Origin: Campylobacter concisus
Lineage (GTDB): Bacteria > Campylobacterota > Campylobacteria > Campylobacterales > Campylobacteraceae
Assembly: GCF_003048535.1 (NCBI RefSeq)
Contig: NZ_PIRQ01000005.1
Span: forward strand, 62,001 to 126,000
Direction of reading: 5' to 3'
Length of the DNA: 64,000 bases
Below, piece after piece: positions 45,223 through 53,716 of the stretch. The position numbers and the translations under genes were made by a program. A model generated the notes under the pieces. It saw only the letters and a list, made by a program, of their open reading frames with translations, was not told the DNA's origin and did not search any database. Numbering within the stretch: position 1 is the stretch's first letter; each line of letters opens with the position of its first letter.

Positions 45223-45839
45223 CGTCGTCCTTTCTCAAAGATAGTAAGCAAGAGTGGCATTAAAATGGCGTGAGACTTGGCGTTTAGATCGGCAAGCTTG
45301 ATGAGCGAGAAAAAATACTCCATCTCCTCGCCGCTAAATTTATACCCACTATCAACCGCCTTTGTCACGATGGCTCCGACAAGCTCTTTTAGCTCGTTTT
45401 TGCCAAATTTTTGCGCCTGCTCCTCTGCTATCTTTTGATCGATAAAGCTTGTTAGCTCTTTTAGTCCAAGCGATTTTAAATTTAGCTCAACACTCATTTT
45501 TGGCTTTTTTGTGAGCTTATTTTCTATAAGCATTCTCGATCTGATCGTTGGTAGAAGTAAATTTTTACTCTGCGTTACTATTATAAATTTGATATTTCTT
45601 GGAGGCTCTTCGATGATCTTTAAAAGTGCATTTTGAGCCTCTGTCCTAAAAGAATTAGCATGTATTACTAAAATTTTTTCATCTTTTTCAGCAATGTAAG
45701 CTTCTGCGATGACCTCCTTTGCATTTTCTAGCAAAAAATCATCGCTTATAAAAAATCTTAAATTATTTATGCCAAACTCGCTTTCAAGCTTGGCTTTTAA
45801 ACTTTCAAAATCGCTTGTAACGACGATTTTATTAAGCAT
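45219..45839 (-). CDS. holB: DNA polymerase III delta' subunit (short form)
   Basis: Clamp-loader subunit of 206 residues. It keeps the AAA+ core pattern NKIVVTSDFESLKAKLE, ILVIHANSFRTEAQNALLKIIEEPP (about 75-99, the sensor/Walker B-adjacent SRC-like segment) and FIIVTQSKNLLLPTIRSRM, but has neither a recognisable P-loop nor a zinc motif. The size is far below E. coli HolB (334). In H. pylori the equivalent gene also lies between hobA and folP. TAAATG overlap with hobA upstream; its TGA overlaps the folP start. Confidence 0.85.
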   Translation of the reverse strand: MLNKIVVTSDFESLKAKLESEFGINNLRFFISDDFLLENAKEVIAEAYIAEKDEKILVIHANSFRTEAQNALLKIIEEPPRNIKFIIVTQSKNLLLPTIRSRMLIENKLTKKPKMSVELNLKSLGLKELTSFIDQKIAEEQAQKFGKNELKELVGAIVTKAVDSGYKFSGEEMEYFFSLIKLADLNAKSHAILMPLLLTIFEKGRR

Positions 45840-46382
45840 TTAGAGTATCACCTTGGCAAAAAGCGCCGCATCGATGCTTTTATCAAAAATTTTGCAAAGG
45901 CTTATTAGTTTAACGTCTAAATTTTCATCACTTGAGCTAAGAGTAAAGCTATTTTGTGCCTGCTCGTCAAATAGCCACATATAACTATCCTCATCACTTT
46001 TGGCTAAATTCGCATATCTATCAAGGCTCTTTCCGATATAAAAAAACAAGTATCCGTTTGGAAAAGCAAGACTTAGCATATCTTTTAGAAGCTGCTTTTG
46101 CTCATTTGTCTCTATCTCATCAAGTGATGGATAAAGCGATCTTAGGCTAAAAAATGGCAAAAACGGCCTTATGCTTTTTGAATGGTTCATCTTTTTTAAA
46201 AGATAAATTTCAAACCATCTTCGCTCTTCATCACTTATAGTTATAAAAGCCCTTCCTTCAAGTAAAAATTTAAGCCTAGATGCGAGCAAAGGCGTCCATT
46301 CGACACGCCTTTCCTCCATCCAGCTCATCAAAGGTCCTTCGTCCCTAATAGCCTTTAACGTCCACTGAATAAAATCTTGCAT
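45840..46382 (-). CDS. hobA: DnaA-binding initiation regulator HobA
   Basis: Epsilonproteobacterial factor that helps DnaA oligomerise at oriC and replaces DiaA functionally. 180 residues, usual length. Recognised by MQDFIQWTLKAIRDEGP at the start and MEERRVEWTPLLASRLKFLLEGRAF (landmarks at about 22-46), the DnaA-binding alpha/beta fold related to phosphosugar isomerases. The order lysC-hobA-holB-folP is the one seen in Helicobacter pylori. Its start overlaps the lysC stop (TAATG). Confidence 0.93.
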   Translation of the reverse strand: MQDFIQWTLKAIRDEGPLMSWMEERRVEWTPLLASRLKFLLEGRAFITISDEERRWFEIYLLKKMNHSKSIRPFLPFFSLRSLYPSLDEIETNEQKQLLKDMLSLAFPNGYLFFYIGKSLDRYANLAKSDEDSYMWLFDEQAQNSFTLSSSDENLDVKLISLCKIFDKSIDAALFAKVIL

Positions 46383-47584
46383 TATTTATCTAGCTTATAA
46401 GCATCGTGAAGTACGCGAACTGCTAGCTCACCATATTTTTGATCAACAATCATTGAAATTTTTATCTCGCTTGTTGAGATCATTTGGATATTTATACCCT
46501 CTTTTGCAAGCGTTTCAAATGCCAAACATGCTACGCCACTATGGCTTTTCATGCCGACGCCAATAACTGAAACTTTCACGATCGCATCATCAAATTCTAT
46601 ATGTTTTGCAGCTGAGAGCTTTTGCATAGTTTCTTTTGCTAGTTCAAGCTCATTTTGTGGCACTGTAAAGCCTAAATTTGTAGTGCCGTCATGTCCTACG
46701 TTTTGGATTATCATATCTACGTTTATGTTTTCATGAGCTAAAGCTGTAAAAATTTCTGCTGCGATGCCAGGCTTATCAACTACGCCTCTTAGTGTTACTC
46801 TTGCTTGATTTTTATCTAGTGCTATTCCGCTTACTAAAACTGCTTCCATATTGTCATCTTCCTTTGCTATTAATGTACCTTCATTGTGATTAAAACTACT
46901 TCTTGTAATGAGTTTTACATTTAGTTTTTTTGCTAGCTCGACTGAGCGATTTTGTAGTACCTTTGCACCAGCAGAGGCGAGCTCAAGCATCTCATCATAG
47001 CTTATCTTCTCAAGTTTTTTTGCCTTTTTTTCTATCCTTGGATCAGTCGTATAAACGCCATCAACATCGGTAAAAATTTCGCATAGATCAGCATCAAGTG
47101 CTCCCGCTAATGCAACTGCACTAAGGTCGCTACCACCTCTACCAAGGGTTGTGATATTACCTTTTTCATCTATACCTTGAAAGCCAGCCACAACTACGAT
47201 TTTGCCGGCTTTTAGCTCGGCTTTTAGCCTAGCAGTCTCTATCCTTTCGATCCTTGCTTTTGTATGAATATCATCAGTAATAATGCCTGCCATCGCACCT
47301 GTCATACCTACACACGCATAGCCTTTTGCATTAAGTGCGATCGTTAAAAGCGCGGTCGTTACTTGCTCTCCAGAGCTTAAAAGCATATCAGTGGCGACGC
47401 CATCTGGATGTTTTGAAAAATACTCACTATATTCAACCAATTGATTTGTAACTCCGCTCATCGCAGAAACTACCACAACTACGTCTGCACCGCTATTTTT
47501 TGTCTCAATGACTCTATTTGCCACAGCTTCGATGCGTTCAAGTGTTCCTACGCTAGTTCCGCCAAATTTTTGAACGATCAACAT
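46382..47584 (-). CDS. lysC: Aspartate kinase
   Basis: First step of the aspartate pathway to lysine, methionine and threonine. 400 residues: catalytic domain (about 1-250) with MLIVQKFGGTSVGTLERI, VVVVSAMSGVTNQL and TLGRGGSDLSAVALA, then two ACT regulatory domains (about 265-400) that usually confer feedback inhibition by lysine or threonine. I start at the ATG ending at 47584, overlapping the rppH TGA; a TTG one codon upstream is less likely. thrC and this gene are both in the window but not linked. Confidence 0.95.
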   Translation of the reverse strand: MLIVQKFGGTSVGTLERIEAVANRVIETKNSGADVVVVVSAMSGVTNQLVEYSEYFSKHPDGVATDMLLSSGEQVTTALLTIALNAKGYACVGMTGAMAGIITDDIHTKARIERIETARLKAELKAGKIVVVAGFQGIDEKGNITTLGRGGSDLSAVALAGALDADLCEIFTDVDGVYTTDPRIEKKAKKLEKISYDEMLELASAGAKVLQNRSVELAKKLNVKLITRSSFNHNEGTLIAKEDDNMEAVLVSGIALDKNQARVTLRGVVDKPGIAAEIFTALAHENINVDMIIQNVGHDGTTNLGFTVPQNELELAKETMQKLSAAKHIEFDDAIVKVSVIGVGMKSHSGVACLAFETLAKEGINIQMISTSEIKISMIVDQKYGELAVRVLHDAYKLDK

Positions 47585-48048
47585 CAAAAATATCCTTTCT
47601 CTTTAAAATAACTCAAAACCTTTTCATAAATAGGCTTTTTAAAGTGATTTATTCCCTCTAAACTTCTACCAAAATCTACAAATTTATACTCGCTAAACTC
47701 TGGATGCTCTGTCTTTAAATTTATGCTGGCACCATTTTTAAGTCTAACCAAAAAATATTTTTGTGTCTGTCCATCAAATGGATAAAATTTCTTTGCCGCG
47801 TTTGCTGGAAAGTCGTAGCTTAGCCACTGCGGATACTCATCTAAGATATCGATTTTATCAGTTCCGATCTCTTCTTTAAGCTCCCTTTTTAAAGCCTGCT
47901 TTGGACTCTCGCCTTCGTCTATTCCGCCTTGAGGAAACTGCCAAATATCATCCATATCCACCCTTTTTGCGACTAGAATTTCACATTTAAATGGATACAA
48001 GCTAGACAAAATAACAGCTGCCACATTTGGTCTGTATTTTTTTTGCAT
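47584..48048 (-). CDS. rppH: RNA pyrophosphohydrolase RppH/NudH
   Basis: Nudix hydrolase that removes pyrophosphate from 5'-triphosphorylated RNA or cleaves dinucleoside polyphosphates. 154 residues. RPNVAAVILSSLYPF begins the fold, and the Nudix box GGIDEGESPKQALKRELKEEIG (22 residues; key GxxxExxxxxEuxxEEG) lies at about 41-62, following WQFPQGG, the RppH/Ap4A-pyrophosphatase lead-in. The order before lysC-hobA matches H. pylori. ATG start; the stop TGA overlaps the lysC ATG. Confidence 0.93.
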   Translation of the reverse strand: MQKKYRPNVAAVILSSLYPFKCEILVAKRVDMDDIWQFPQGGIDEGESPKQALKRELKEEIGTDKIDILDEYPQWLSYDFPANAAKKFYPFDGQTQKYFLVRLKNGASINLKTEHPEFSEYKFVDFGRSLEGINHFKKPIYEKVLSYFKEKGYF

Positions 48049-48112
48049 GATTTTTCCAAAAAATTTTATTTGGGATAATAACTAAAAAGAGTTAAGAGAT
48101 AGATAAATAAGA

Positions 48113-49210
48113 CTACTTTTTACGCCGTTTGTAGTAAATCACACAGCCACTAAAAAGTAGCACGTCAACTCCACAAGAAGCCATAAAAAAGATAAATTTT
48201 CCAGTCTCTCCGAATATATATCCAGCGTGTAGATCAAGCATAAATTTATAAATTTCAAAAGATTTTGGCATGGTATTTTTTAAAATTTCTCCACTTGCCG
48301 TATCGACCACAAGCCTAACGCCGTCACTCTCACTAGCACCTTTTGGTAAGTAAAAAATCATAAATTTTACGCCGTCTTTATTGAGGATAAAATTTAAAGC
48401 ATCAAACTCATTTCCAAATTTTAAAGTAAAAATTTCATAAGCTTTTTGAAGATTTTCTACCTTTTGCTCATCACTTAAACTAAAGCCATTTTTGCTAGTA
48501 AAATTTGGCTTTTTAAATACCTTTTGCTCGCCATAAATTTGATTTATGACCTTAGCAAAGCTCTCATAAGAAAAGTATAGACCGCTAACACAGATAATAA
48601 GCAAAATAACCCCCAAATAAAGCCCTAAAAATCCATGTAGCGAATATAAAAATGCAAATTTCTTTGCCTTTAGATTTAGCTTAAAGGCGCTAATAAATTT
48701 ACTTCTAAATCTCCAAAATTGTATAAACGCTCCAGATAATAAAATTGCAAGTAGTGCAAGCGTCGAAATCGCCACTAGCTCACTTGCAAATTTAGATACA
48801 TTTTCGTTTTTAAATAGAGCTACTCCTAGATTTTTATGTAAATTTAAAGCTAGTCCTATAAATTTTTCCACACTATTTTCAGAGACTATCTCGCCCGTAT
48901 AAGGATCTATAAAAAATGATTTAAACTCACCATTCTCGCTTGTGCCACTTACCACATAAGCTCTATTTGCCTCGCCTTTTATCTTTATATAACTAAGGTT
49001 AAAATTTGGCCTAGTCTTACTAAAGACCTTTAAAATTTCATCTATTCTTAAAGCACTTTTATTGGTTGCTATGTCTATCTCATCTTTACTAAAAGCTTCA
49101 ATTATCTCATCGTGATACGAAATAATCGCTCCGCTAATTGAGATTATCAAAAGCGGCAAAGCAAAGATAAGAGCTAAAATTAAGTGAAATTTCCGCCAAA
49201 TTTTAAACAT
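48113..49210 (-). CDS. PepSY-associated membrane protein (PiuB-like)
   Basis: The 365-residue inner-membrane protein has four predicted membrane helices (about 10-31, 143-165, 195-216 and 335-355) and two periplasmic PepSY-type stretches between them (about 35-125 and 230-330, with GEFKSFFIDPYTGEIVSENSV and SGEILKNTMP). It starts FKIWRKFHLILALIF, the histidine-containing first helix of the family. Such proteins accompany siderophore receptors and are thought to reduce or process ferric ligands at the inner membrane. It lies one base after the TonB-dependent receptor gene and shares its Fur-like site. Confidence 0.85.
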   Translation of the reverse strand: MFKIWRKFHLILALIFALPLLIISISGAIISYHDEIIEAFSKDEIDIATNKSALRIDEILKVFSKTRPNFNLSYIKIKGEANRAYVVSGTSENGEFKSFFIDPYTGEIVSENSVEKFIGLALNLHKNLGVALFKNENVSKFASELVAISTLALLAILLSGAFIQFWRFRSKFISAFKLNLKAKKFAFLYSLHGFLGLYLGVILLIICVSGLYFSYESFAKVINQIYGEQKVFKKPNFTSKNGFSLSDEQKVENLQKAYEIFTLKFGNEFDALNFILNKDGVKFMIFYLPKGASESDGVRLVVDTASGEILKNTMPKSFEIYKFMLDLHAGYIFGETGKFIFFMASCGVDVLLFSGCVIYYKRRKK

Positions 49211-49211
49211 T

Positions 49212-51158
49212 TTAAAACTTCAAATTAAAGCCAAGTTCGATCTTTTGTCCATCGACTATCAAAACATCATATCTGCCTGATCTTGTCGTAAAAAACTCGT
49301 TAAAGAGATTATGAACGCTTAAGTTTAGGCTGAAATTTTTAGTTACATTGTAGTTTATGCCAAGATCTGCGATAACGTAAGCTCTCATATCATCAGCATA
49401 GCTAAATGAGTTTTTAGTTCTACCATAATAATTTATCTGTGACCAGAAATTTAGCCATCTATTTAGCTCGTAGTTCGCTCCAAATTTAAATGTATGAAGC
49501 GGATAGTTGTTTAAGCTTTTGCCAACTTCTGATCCATCTTTTTGTTTTGATTTTGTATAAACATAGCTTTGATTTAGTCTAAGAGCATTTGTAACTTGCC
49601 ACTCATTTGTTAGCTCAACTCCGTAAATTTCAGCCTTACCGATATTTATACTCTCCCAAATACCATTTGGATAAATTTTGCCTTTATGCCTGCAAACACT
49701 GCCTCTTGAGCAGATAGGCCTGTAACTTAACATATCTTTAAAACTTGTGTAAAAGCCAGTTAAAGACGTTTCAAAACCTTCATTGTTATTATAAACGCCA
49801 CCAAATTCATAACTTACACTTGTCTCTGGCTTAAGAGCACTTCTTCCAAGCTGTGCTCCACGTCCTCCAGCAAATGGCAAAGCAAGATCTTGCGTGCGTT
49901 GCTTGATATCAGGTGTCGCATAACCTGTGCTAACTCCGCCTTTTAAGGCAAAAAAGTCGTTTAAGTTATAGATACCATAAATTCTTGGTGAAACGTGCGA
50001 GCCATAGTTCTCATCGTAGTTATAGCGAATACCTATGCTTAAGATAAAGTCTTTTATAAGGCGATAATCATCTTCAGCATAGACCGAATAATCATATCTT
50101 TTTACATTTGCCGCATCTGCTGTGGTGGCCTTTTCGTCAAGCTTTTCTTTTTTGGCATTTACTCCTAAAGTAAAGGCGTTATTATCAGTAAAATATGAGC
50201 CTTTTGTATCAAAATTTAGAGTCTTTAGCGTCAAATTTTGTTGTGCTATCTCTTTTATCTTGCCATAAGATAAATAGCTTTGAAGCAAGATATTATCAAG
50301 CCTTGCTTCGTGGCTTAAATTTATCACATCGCCCTTTATTCTCTCGCTAGCAACCGAGTTAGTACCAGTTGATAGTGTTTTGCCTTTAGTTCTTTTATAT
50401 TTCACATCGCTTCTTGCAAGCTCAAGCGTAAGATCATTATTTTCATTTGGCTTTAAAAAGAGCTTCGCGCCAAAATTTCTATCCTTTTGCTCTCTATTTG
50501 CATAAGAAATTTTATCTTCTGATTTATTTAAATTTTTACCATAAACAGAAACACTTAAAACATCATCTATTAGCCCAGAGTGCAAATAAAGGCTATTGTA
50601 AAACTCGCCACTTATATTTTTATTTCTTGCAAATTTATAGCTTGAGCCAAGATTTGCGCCAAATTCATTGCTAAACTCATCTGTTATGATATTTATAACT
50701 CCGCCTAGTGCGTCACTTCCATAAAGCGAGCTCATAGGTCCACGTATCACTTCGATACGGCTTATCGCACTTGCTGGTGGGACGAAACTATATGAGCCTC
50801 CAACGCTTCTAAGTCCTTTATAGGCGTTATCGCCTGGTACTGGCATGCCATTTACTAAAATTTTAGTAAATCTTGGAGAGAATCCACGTATAGAAATTCC
50901 TCGTCTATTTGCCGCTTCGGGAGTAGTTCCAAAAAGACTTGGGATATCTTTGGTCATGCTCTCGATATCTTTGTGATTTTTCTTTTCTAATGCCTCTTTG
51001 GTTATAACACTAAGCGTTGCTGGTGCGTCTTTGATATTTTGCTCAAATCCTGTCGCACTCACTACTTTAACTTCTGGTAGAACTTTATCTTCATTTGCAA
51101 AAAGCGGTAAATTTATAAAAATTGCCGCACAAATAGAAATTTTTAATGCACTTTTCAC
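49212..51158 (-). CDS. TonB-dependent outer-membrane receptor (siderophore/haem type)
   Basis: Ligand-gated outer-membrane transporter of 648 residues. It has a Sec signal peptide (1-21), a TonB-box-like segment LPEVKVVSA (about 27-35), a plug domain (about 40-160, with RGISIRGFSPRFTKILVNG, IRGPMSSLYGSDALGGVINI) and a 22-strand barrel ending in LGFNLKF with the terminal phenylalanine. The barrel holds NPxxY/E-like siderophore-receptor blocks. The ligand is unknown; the class resembles CirA/FepA/ChuA. A -10 box (51187-51192) and Fur-like box lie upstream, followed by a PepSY partner and opposite an AraC regulator. Confidence 0.9.
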   Translation of the reverse strand: MKSALKISICAAIFINLPLFANEDKVLPEVKVVSATGFEQNIKDAPATLSVITKEALEKKNHKDIESMTKDIPSLFGTTPEAANRRGISIRGFSPRFTKILVNGMPVPGDNAYKGLRSVGGSYSFVPPASAISRIEVIRGPMSSLYGSDALGGVINIITDEFSNEFGANLGSSYKFARNKNISGEFYNSLYLHSGLIDDVLSVSVYGKNLNKSEDKISYANREQKDRNFGAKLFLKPNENNDLTLELARSDVKYKRTKGKTLSTGTNSVASERIKGDVINLSHEARLDNILLQSYLSYGKIKEIAQQNLTLKTLNFDTKGSYFTDNNAFTLGVNAKKEKLDEKATTADAANVKRYDYSVYAEDDYRLIKDFILSIGIRYNYDENYGSHVSPRIYGIYNLNDFFALKGGVSTGYATPDIKQRTQDLALPFAGGRGAQLGRSALKPETSVSYEFGGVYNNNEGFETSLTGFYTSFKDMLSYRPICSRGSVCRHKGKIYPNGIWESINIGKAEIYGVELTNEWQVTNALRLNQSYVYTKSKQKDGSEVGKSLNNYPLHTFKFGANYELNRWLNFWSQINYYGRTKNSFSYADDMRAYVIADLGINYNVTKNFSLNLSVHNLFNEFFTTRSGRYDVLIVDGQKIELGFNLKF

Positions 51159-51186
51159 AAAAACTCCTTATAAAAATTTAATGCAC

Positions 51187-51192
51187 ATTTTA
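51187..51192 (-). promoter_or_regulatory. -10 box of the TonB-dependent receptor
   Basis: TAAAAT on the minus strand (context AGTAAAATGTG), 29 bases before the ATG. The Fur-like site lies where a -35 would be. Confidence 0.55.
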
Positions 51193-51201
51193 CTAAAATT
51201 A

Positions 51202-51222
51202 AATAATCGTTATCAATATCAT
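51202..51222. promoter_or_regulatory. Fur-box-like site at the receptor/AraC divergent promoter
   Basis: On the minus strand, ATGATATTGATAACGATTATT reads as three GATAAT-like hexamers in a row (GATATT, GATAAC, GATTAT). Fits Fur-controlled iron uptake. Confidence 0.65.
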
Positions 51223-51225
51223 ACG

Positions 51226-51261
51226 TAACGCTAAAGGGATTAAATTTAACGCTTGAGGGAT
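51226..51261 (+). promoter_or_regulatory. Paired direct repeats, candidate AraC-regulator operator
   Basis: TAACGCTAAAGGGAT (51226-51240) and TAACGCTTGAGGGAT (51247-51261) match at 13 of 15 bases, with starts 21 bases apart, two helical turns. AraC-family dimers bind such tandem sites. The second copy covers the ribosome site of the araC-like gene (GAGGGA), and the pair lies at about -46 to -81 from the receptor start, a typical activator position. Confidence 0.6.
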
Positions 51262-51264
51262 AAA

Positions 51265-52149
51265 ATGATAAATTTAGACAAAAAATATGGAACGAGCAAA
51301 ATATCTCAAAAGGAAAAACAAGTAAGCGTGGAGTTTTTCAAGCAAAGCAGCGGTATTAGCTATCTAAAAAGTGAAATTTTATGTAATGGCAGGATAAAAA
51401 GAGATCGTCATAAGTCTAAAAAATACCTATTTTTAATGTTTAATGAGGATAAAAACGATCTTTGCTTTAAGCTTGATAAAAAAGAGTATATCTTAAACAA
51501 AGATGAATTTTGCATTGGGCTTGTTAATGATGATTTTAAAGGTATCTTTGAGTATCAAAATAAATTTTATAAGACGAAAACACTACTTTTTGACGAAAGT
51601 TACGCAAATAAGCTTGAGATATTTGCTGGACTTAGATTTGATGATAAATTTGAACTTTTGAAATACAAAAAAGATTTAGCTCAAATTTGCGTTTTAAATG
51701 AACTTGATACGACAAATTTATATGAAGGCGCAATGAGGGAAATTTTTACCGAGTCAAAAATTTTAGAGCTTATTTATAAAAGCAAAATACGAAAAAAGAG
51801 CGAATTCTCACTTAATAGTGATGAAGAAAAGACTCTTTTAAAGGCTAAAACGATCTTGTTAAATCGTATGCAAAATCCTCCAAGCATCAAAGAGCTAGCC
51901 CATCTTTGTGGCACAAATGACTTTTGGCTAAAGAAAAATTTTAAGCTATTTTTTAAAGATACGATCTACCAGCTCCTAGCAAAAGAGCGTCTAAAACTAG
52001 CTTTTACTCTTTTAGAGCAAAACGATATAAGTATAAAAGAAGCCGCAAATATCGTAGGCTACGCAAATACAGCACATTTTGCAAAAATTTTTAAGATAAA
52101 TTTTGGCTTTTTACCAAGCAAACTCTTAAAGACAAAAAGCTACTTTTAA
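51265..52149 (+). CDS. AraC-family transcription regulator (PchR-like)
   Basis: The 294-residue protein has an N-terminal effector region without a recognised sub-family, then a C-terminal AraC double helix-turn-helix (about 195-290): LLNRMQNPPSIKELAHLCGTNDFWLKKNFKLFF and ISIKEAANIVGYANTAHFAKIFKINFGFLPSKL (landmarks). I start at the ATG at 51265, since GAGGGA at 51255-51260 precedes it and the earlier in-frame TTG at 51253 would use that site as coding sequence. It is divergent from the TonB-dependent receptor, like PchR and other siderophore-responsive activators, so activation of the receptor by its ligand is inferred. Confidence 0.85.
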   Translation: MINLDKKYGTSKISQKEKQVSVEFFKQSSGISYLKSEILCNGRIKRDRHKSKKYLFLMFNEDKNDLCFKLDKKEYILNKDEFCIGLVNDDFKGIFEYQNKFYKTKTLLFDESYANKLEIFAGLRFDDKFELLKYKKDLAQICVLNELDTTNLYEGAMREIFTESKILELIYKSKIRKKSEFSLNSDEEKTLLKAKTILLNRMQNPPSIKELAHLCGTNDFWLKKNFKLFFKDTIYQLLAKERLKLAFTLLEQNDISIKEAANIVGYANTAHFAKIFKINFGFLPSKLLKTKSYF

Positions 52150-52172
52150 ACTGCTATAAATGCCAAATTTCT

Positions 52173-52178
52173 TATAAT
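52173..52178 (+). promoter_or_regulatory. -10 box of hemW
   Basis: TATAAT in the context CTTATAATCGCC, 31 bases before the TTG start; the leader contains AAGAGAG. Confidence 0.6.
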
Positions 52179-52203
52179 CGCCAAAATTTAAAAAGAGAGA
52201 AAT

Positions 52204-53250
52204 TTGCAAGTTTATATCCATGTGCCATTTTGCGAAAGCAAATGTCCTTATTGTGCCTTTGGCTCAAGCGACGACGAATTTAACAAGGTTAGCAACTATT
52301 TTAAGGCACTTTGCTTTGATCTAAATTTTCAGCTACAAAGCCAAAATATAAAAGAAATCTCAACCATCTTTTTTGGTGGCGGCACACCAAGCGTGATAAA
52401 TGCTAAATTTTATGATGAAATTTTTAGCATTTTAACGCCTCTTTGCACGCGAGAGACCGAGATCACACTTGAAGCAAACCCAAACTCAGCAAGCCTTACT
52501 TGGCTAAAGCATGTAAAAAATTTAGGCGCAAATCGCATAAGCTTTGGCGCTCAAAGTTTTTTTGAAGATAAGCTAAAATTTCTGGGGCGTATTCACAGCA
52601 GGGAGCAAATTTTTAAAGCTATAGAAAATGCCCAGACAGCTGGCTTTAAGAGCATAAATTTAGACCTCATCTATGACACCAAATTTGACACTAAAAAGCG
52701 CCTTTTGGCTGAGGTTGAAAATTTAAAAAGCCTTGCTATCACGCACCTAAGTGCTTACTCGCTCACGCTTGAAGAAAATACTCCATTTGCTGGCAAAAAA
52801 AGCTATAAAAAGGATAGCGATAGCCTGGCTAAATTTATGATAGAACAAATTGGGCTTGCTGGCTTTGGGCAGTATGAAATTTCAAATTTCGGTCAAATTT
52901 GCAAGCACAATCTTGGCTACTGGCAAGGCAAAAACTACCTTGGTGTAGGGGCTTATAGCGTGGGCTTCGTGGATGGCACGAGATACTACGCCAAAAATAG
53001 CATAGATGACTACATCGCACAGCCAACTTACAGAGAAAGAGAAATTTTAAGCCAAAGCGAGCTTGTAAGAGAGCATATATTTTTAGGGCTTAGAAGTATA
53101 GTTGGCGTAGAGGCTGGACGCTTAAGTGAGGTCCAGACAAAAAGAGCAAATCTACTTGTAGAAAATGAAAAACTGCTCTTTAAAAATGGTAAATTTTACA
53201 ATCCAAATTTCTTACTAAGCGACGAGATCGCACTCTTTATCGAGGGCTAA
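52204..53250 (+). CDS. hemW: Radical-SAM haem chaperone HemW (HemN-like)
   Basis: Radical-SAM protein of 348 residues. The CxxxCxxC cluster motif is in FCESKCPYCAFGS (about 9-21), and GGGTPSV (about 60-66) and LEANPNSAS are the SAM-binding blocks; the HemN C-terminal domain follows. HemW proteins carry haem and lack the coproporphyrinogen-oxidase-specific cysteine of HemN, so they are often misnamed. The start is TTG, with AGAGAGAAA just upstream and the family N-terminus (VYIHVPFC) directly after. It lies 68 bases before tatB, with that gene's own -10 box at 53279-53284, and keeps the C. jejuni order hemW-tatB-tatC-queA. Confidence 0.92.
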   Translation: MQVYIHVPFCESKCPYCAFGSSDDEFNKVSNYFKALCFDLNFQLQSQNIKEISTIFFGGGTPSVINAKFYDEIFSILTPLCTRETEITLEANPNSASLTWLKHVKNLGANRISFGAQSFFEDKLKFLGRIHSREQIFKAIENAQTAGFKSINLDLIYDTKFDTKKRLLAEVENLKSLAITHLSAYSLTLEENTPFAGKKSYKKDSDSLAKFMIEQIGLAGFGQYEISNFGQICKHNLGYWQGKNYLGVGAYSVGFVDGTRYYAKNSIDDYIAQPTYREREILSQSELVREHIFLGLRSIVGVEAGRLSEVQTKRANLLVENEKLLFKNGKFYNPNFLLSDEIALFIEG

Positions 53251-53278
53251 ATTTATAAAATTTTGAGCAAAGTCAAGA

Positions 53279-53284
53279 TAAAAT
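53279..53284 (+). promoter_or_regulatory. Candidate -10 box of tatBC-queA
   Basis: TAAAAT in the context AGATAAAATAC between hemW and tatB. Confidence 0.4.
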
Positions 53285-53317
53285 ACAAAGCTTAAATAAA
53301 ATTTAATAGAGGCAAAA

Positions 53318-53716
53318 ATGTTTGGAATGAGTTTTTCTGAAATCTTAGTTATCGCCATTATTGCAGTGTTAGTTTTAGGTCCTGACAAGCTGCCAAGCGC
53401 GATGGTTCAGATTGCAAAATTTCTAAAAATGTTTAAAAAAGGCATAAACGACGCAAAATCAACATTTGATCAAGAAATGAAGATAGCTGAACTAAAAGAA
53501 GATGCTCAAAAATATAAAGAAAGCATAACTAAAAGCACGCAAAGTGTGCGTAAAAAGCTCACTTTTGAAGAGCTTGACGAGATCAAAAAAAGCGCAAATG
53601 ACATCACAAACGATATACAAAATGTCGTAAGCGATACCAAAAAAACGGTAGAAAATATACAAAATCCAACAAATTTAGTTAAAGATGCGATCTTAAACGA
53701 TAAAAAAGAGGCGTAA
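53318..53716 (+). CDS. tatB: Sec-independent translocase subunit TatB
   Basis: Twin-arginine export substrate-receptor subunit, 132 residues. One N-terminal membrane helix (about 2-20, MFGMSFSEILVIAIIAVLVLG), the conserved GPDKLP hinge, an amphipathic helix and then a long charged helical tail (about 60-132). The E in the helix start (SFSE) and the length mark it as TatB, not TatA. Followed at once by tatC, the stop and start sharing one base. The RR-motif transglutaminase-like protein at 26147 is a candidate substrate. Confidence 0.94.
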   Translation: MFGMSFSEILVIAIIAVLVLGPDKLPSAMVQIAKFLKMFKKGINDAKSTFDQEMKIAELKEDAQKYKESITKSTQSVRKKLTFEELDEIKKSANDITNDIQNVVSDTKKTVENIQNPTNLVKDAILNDKKEA

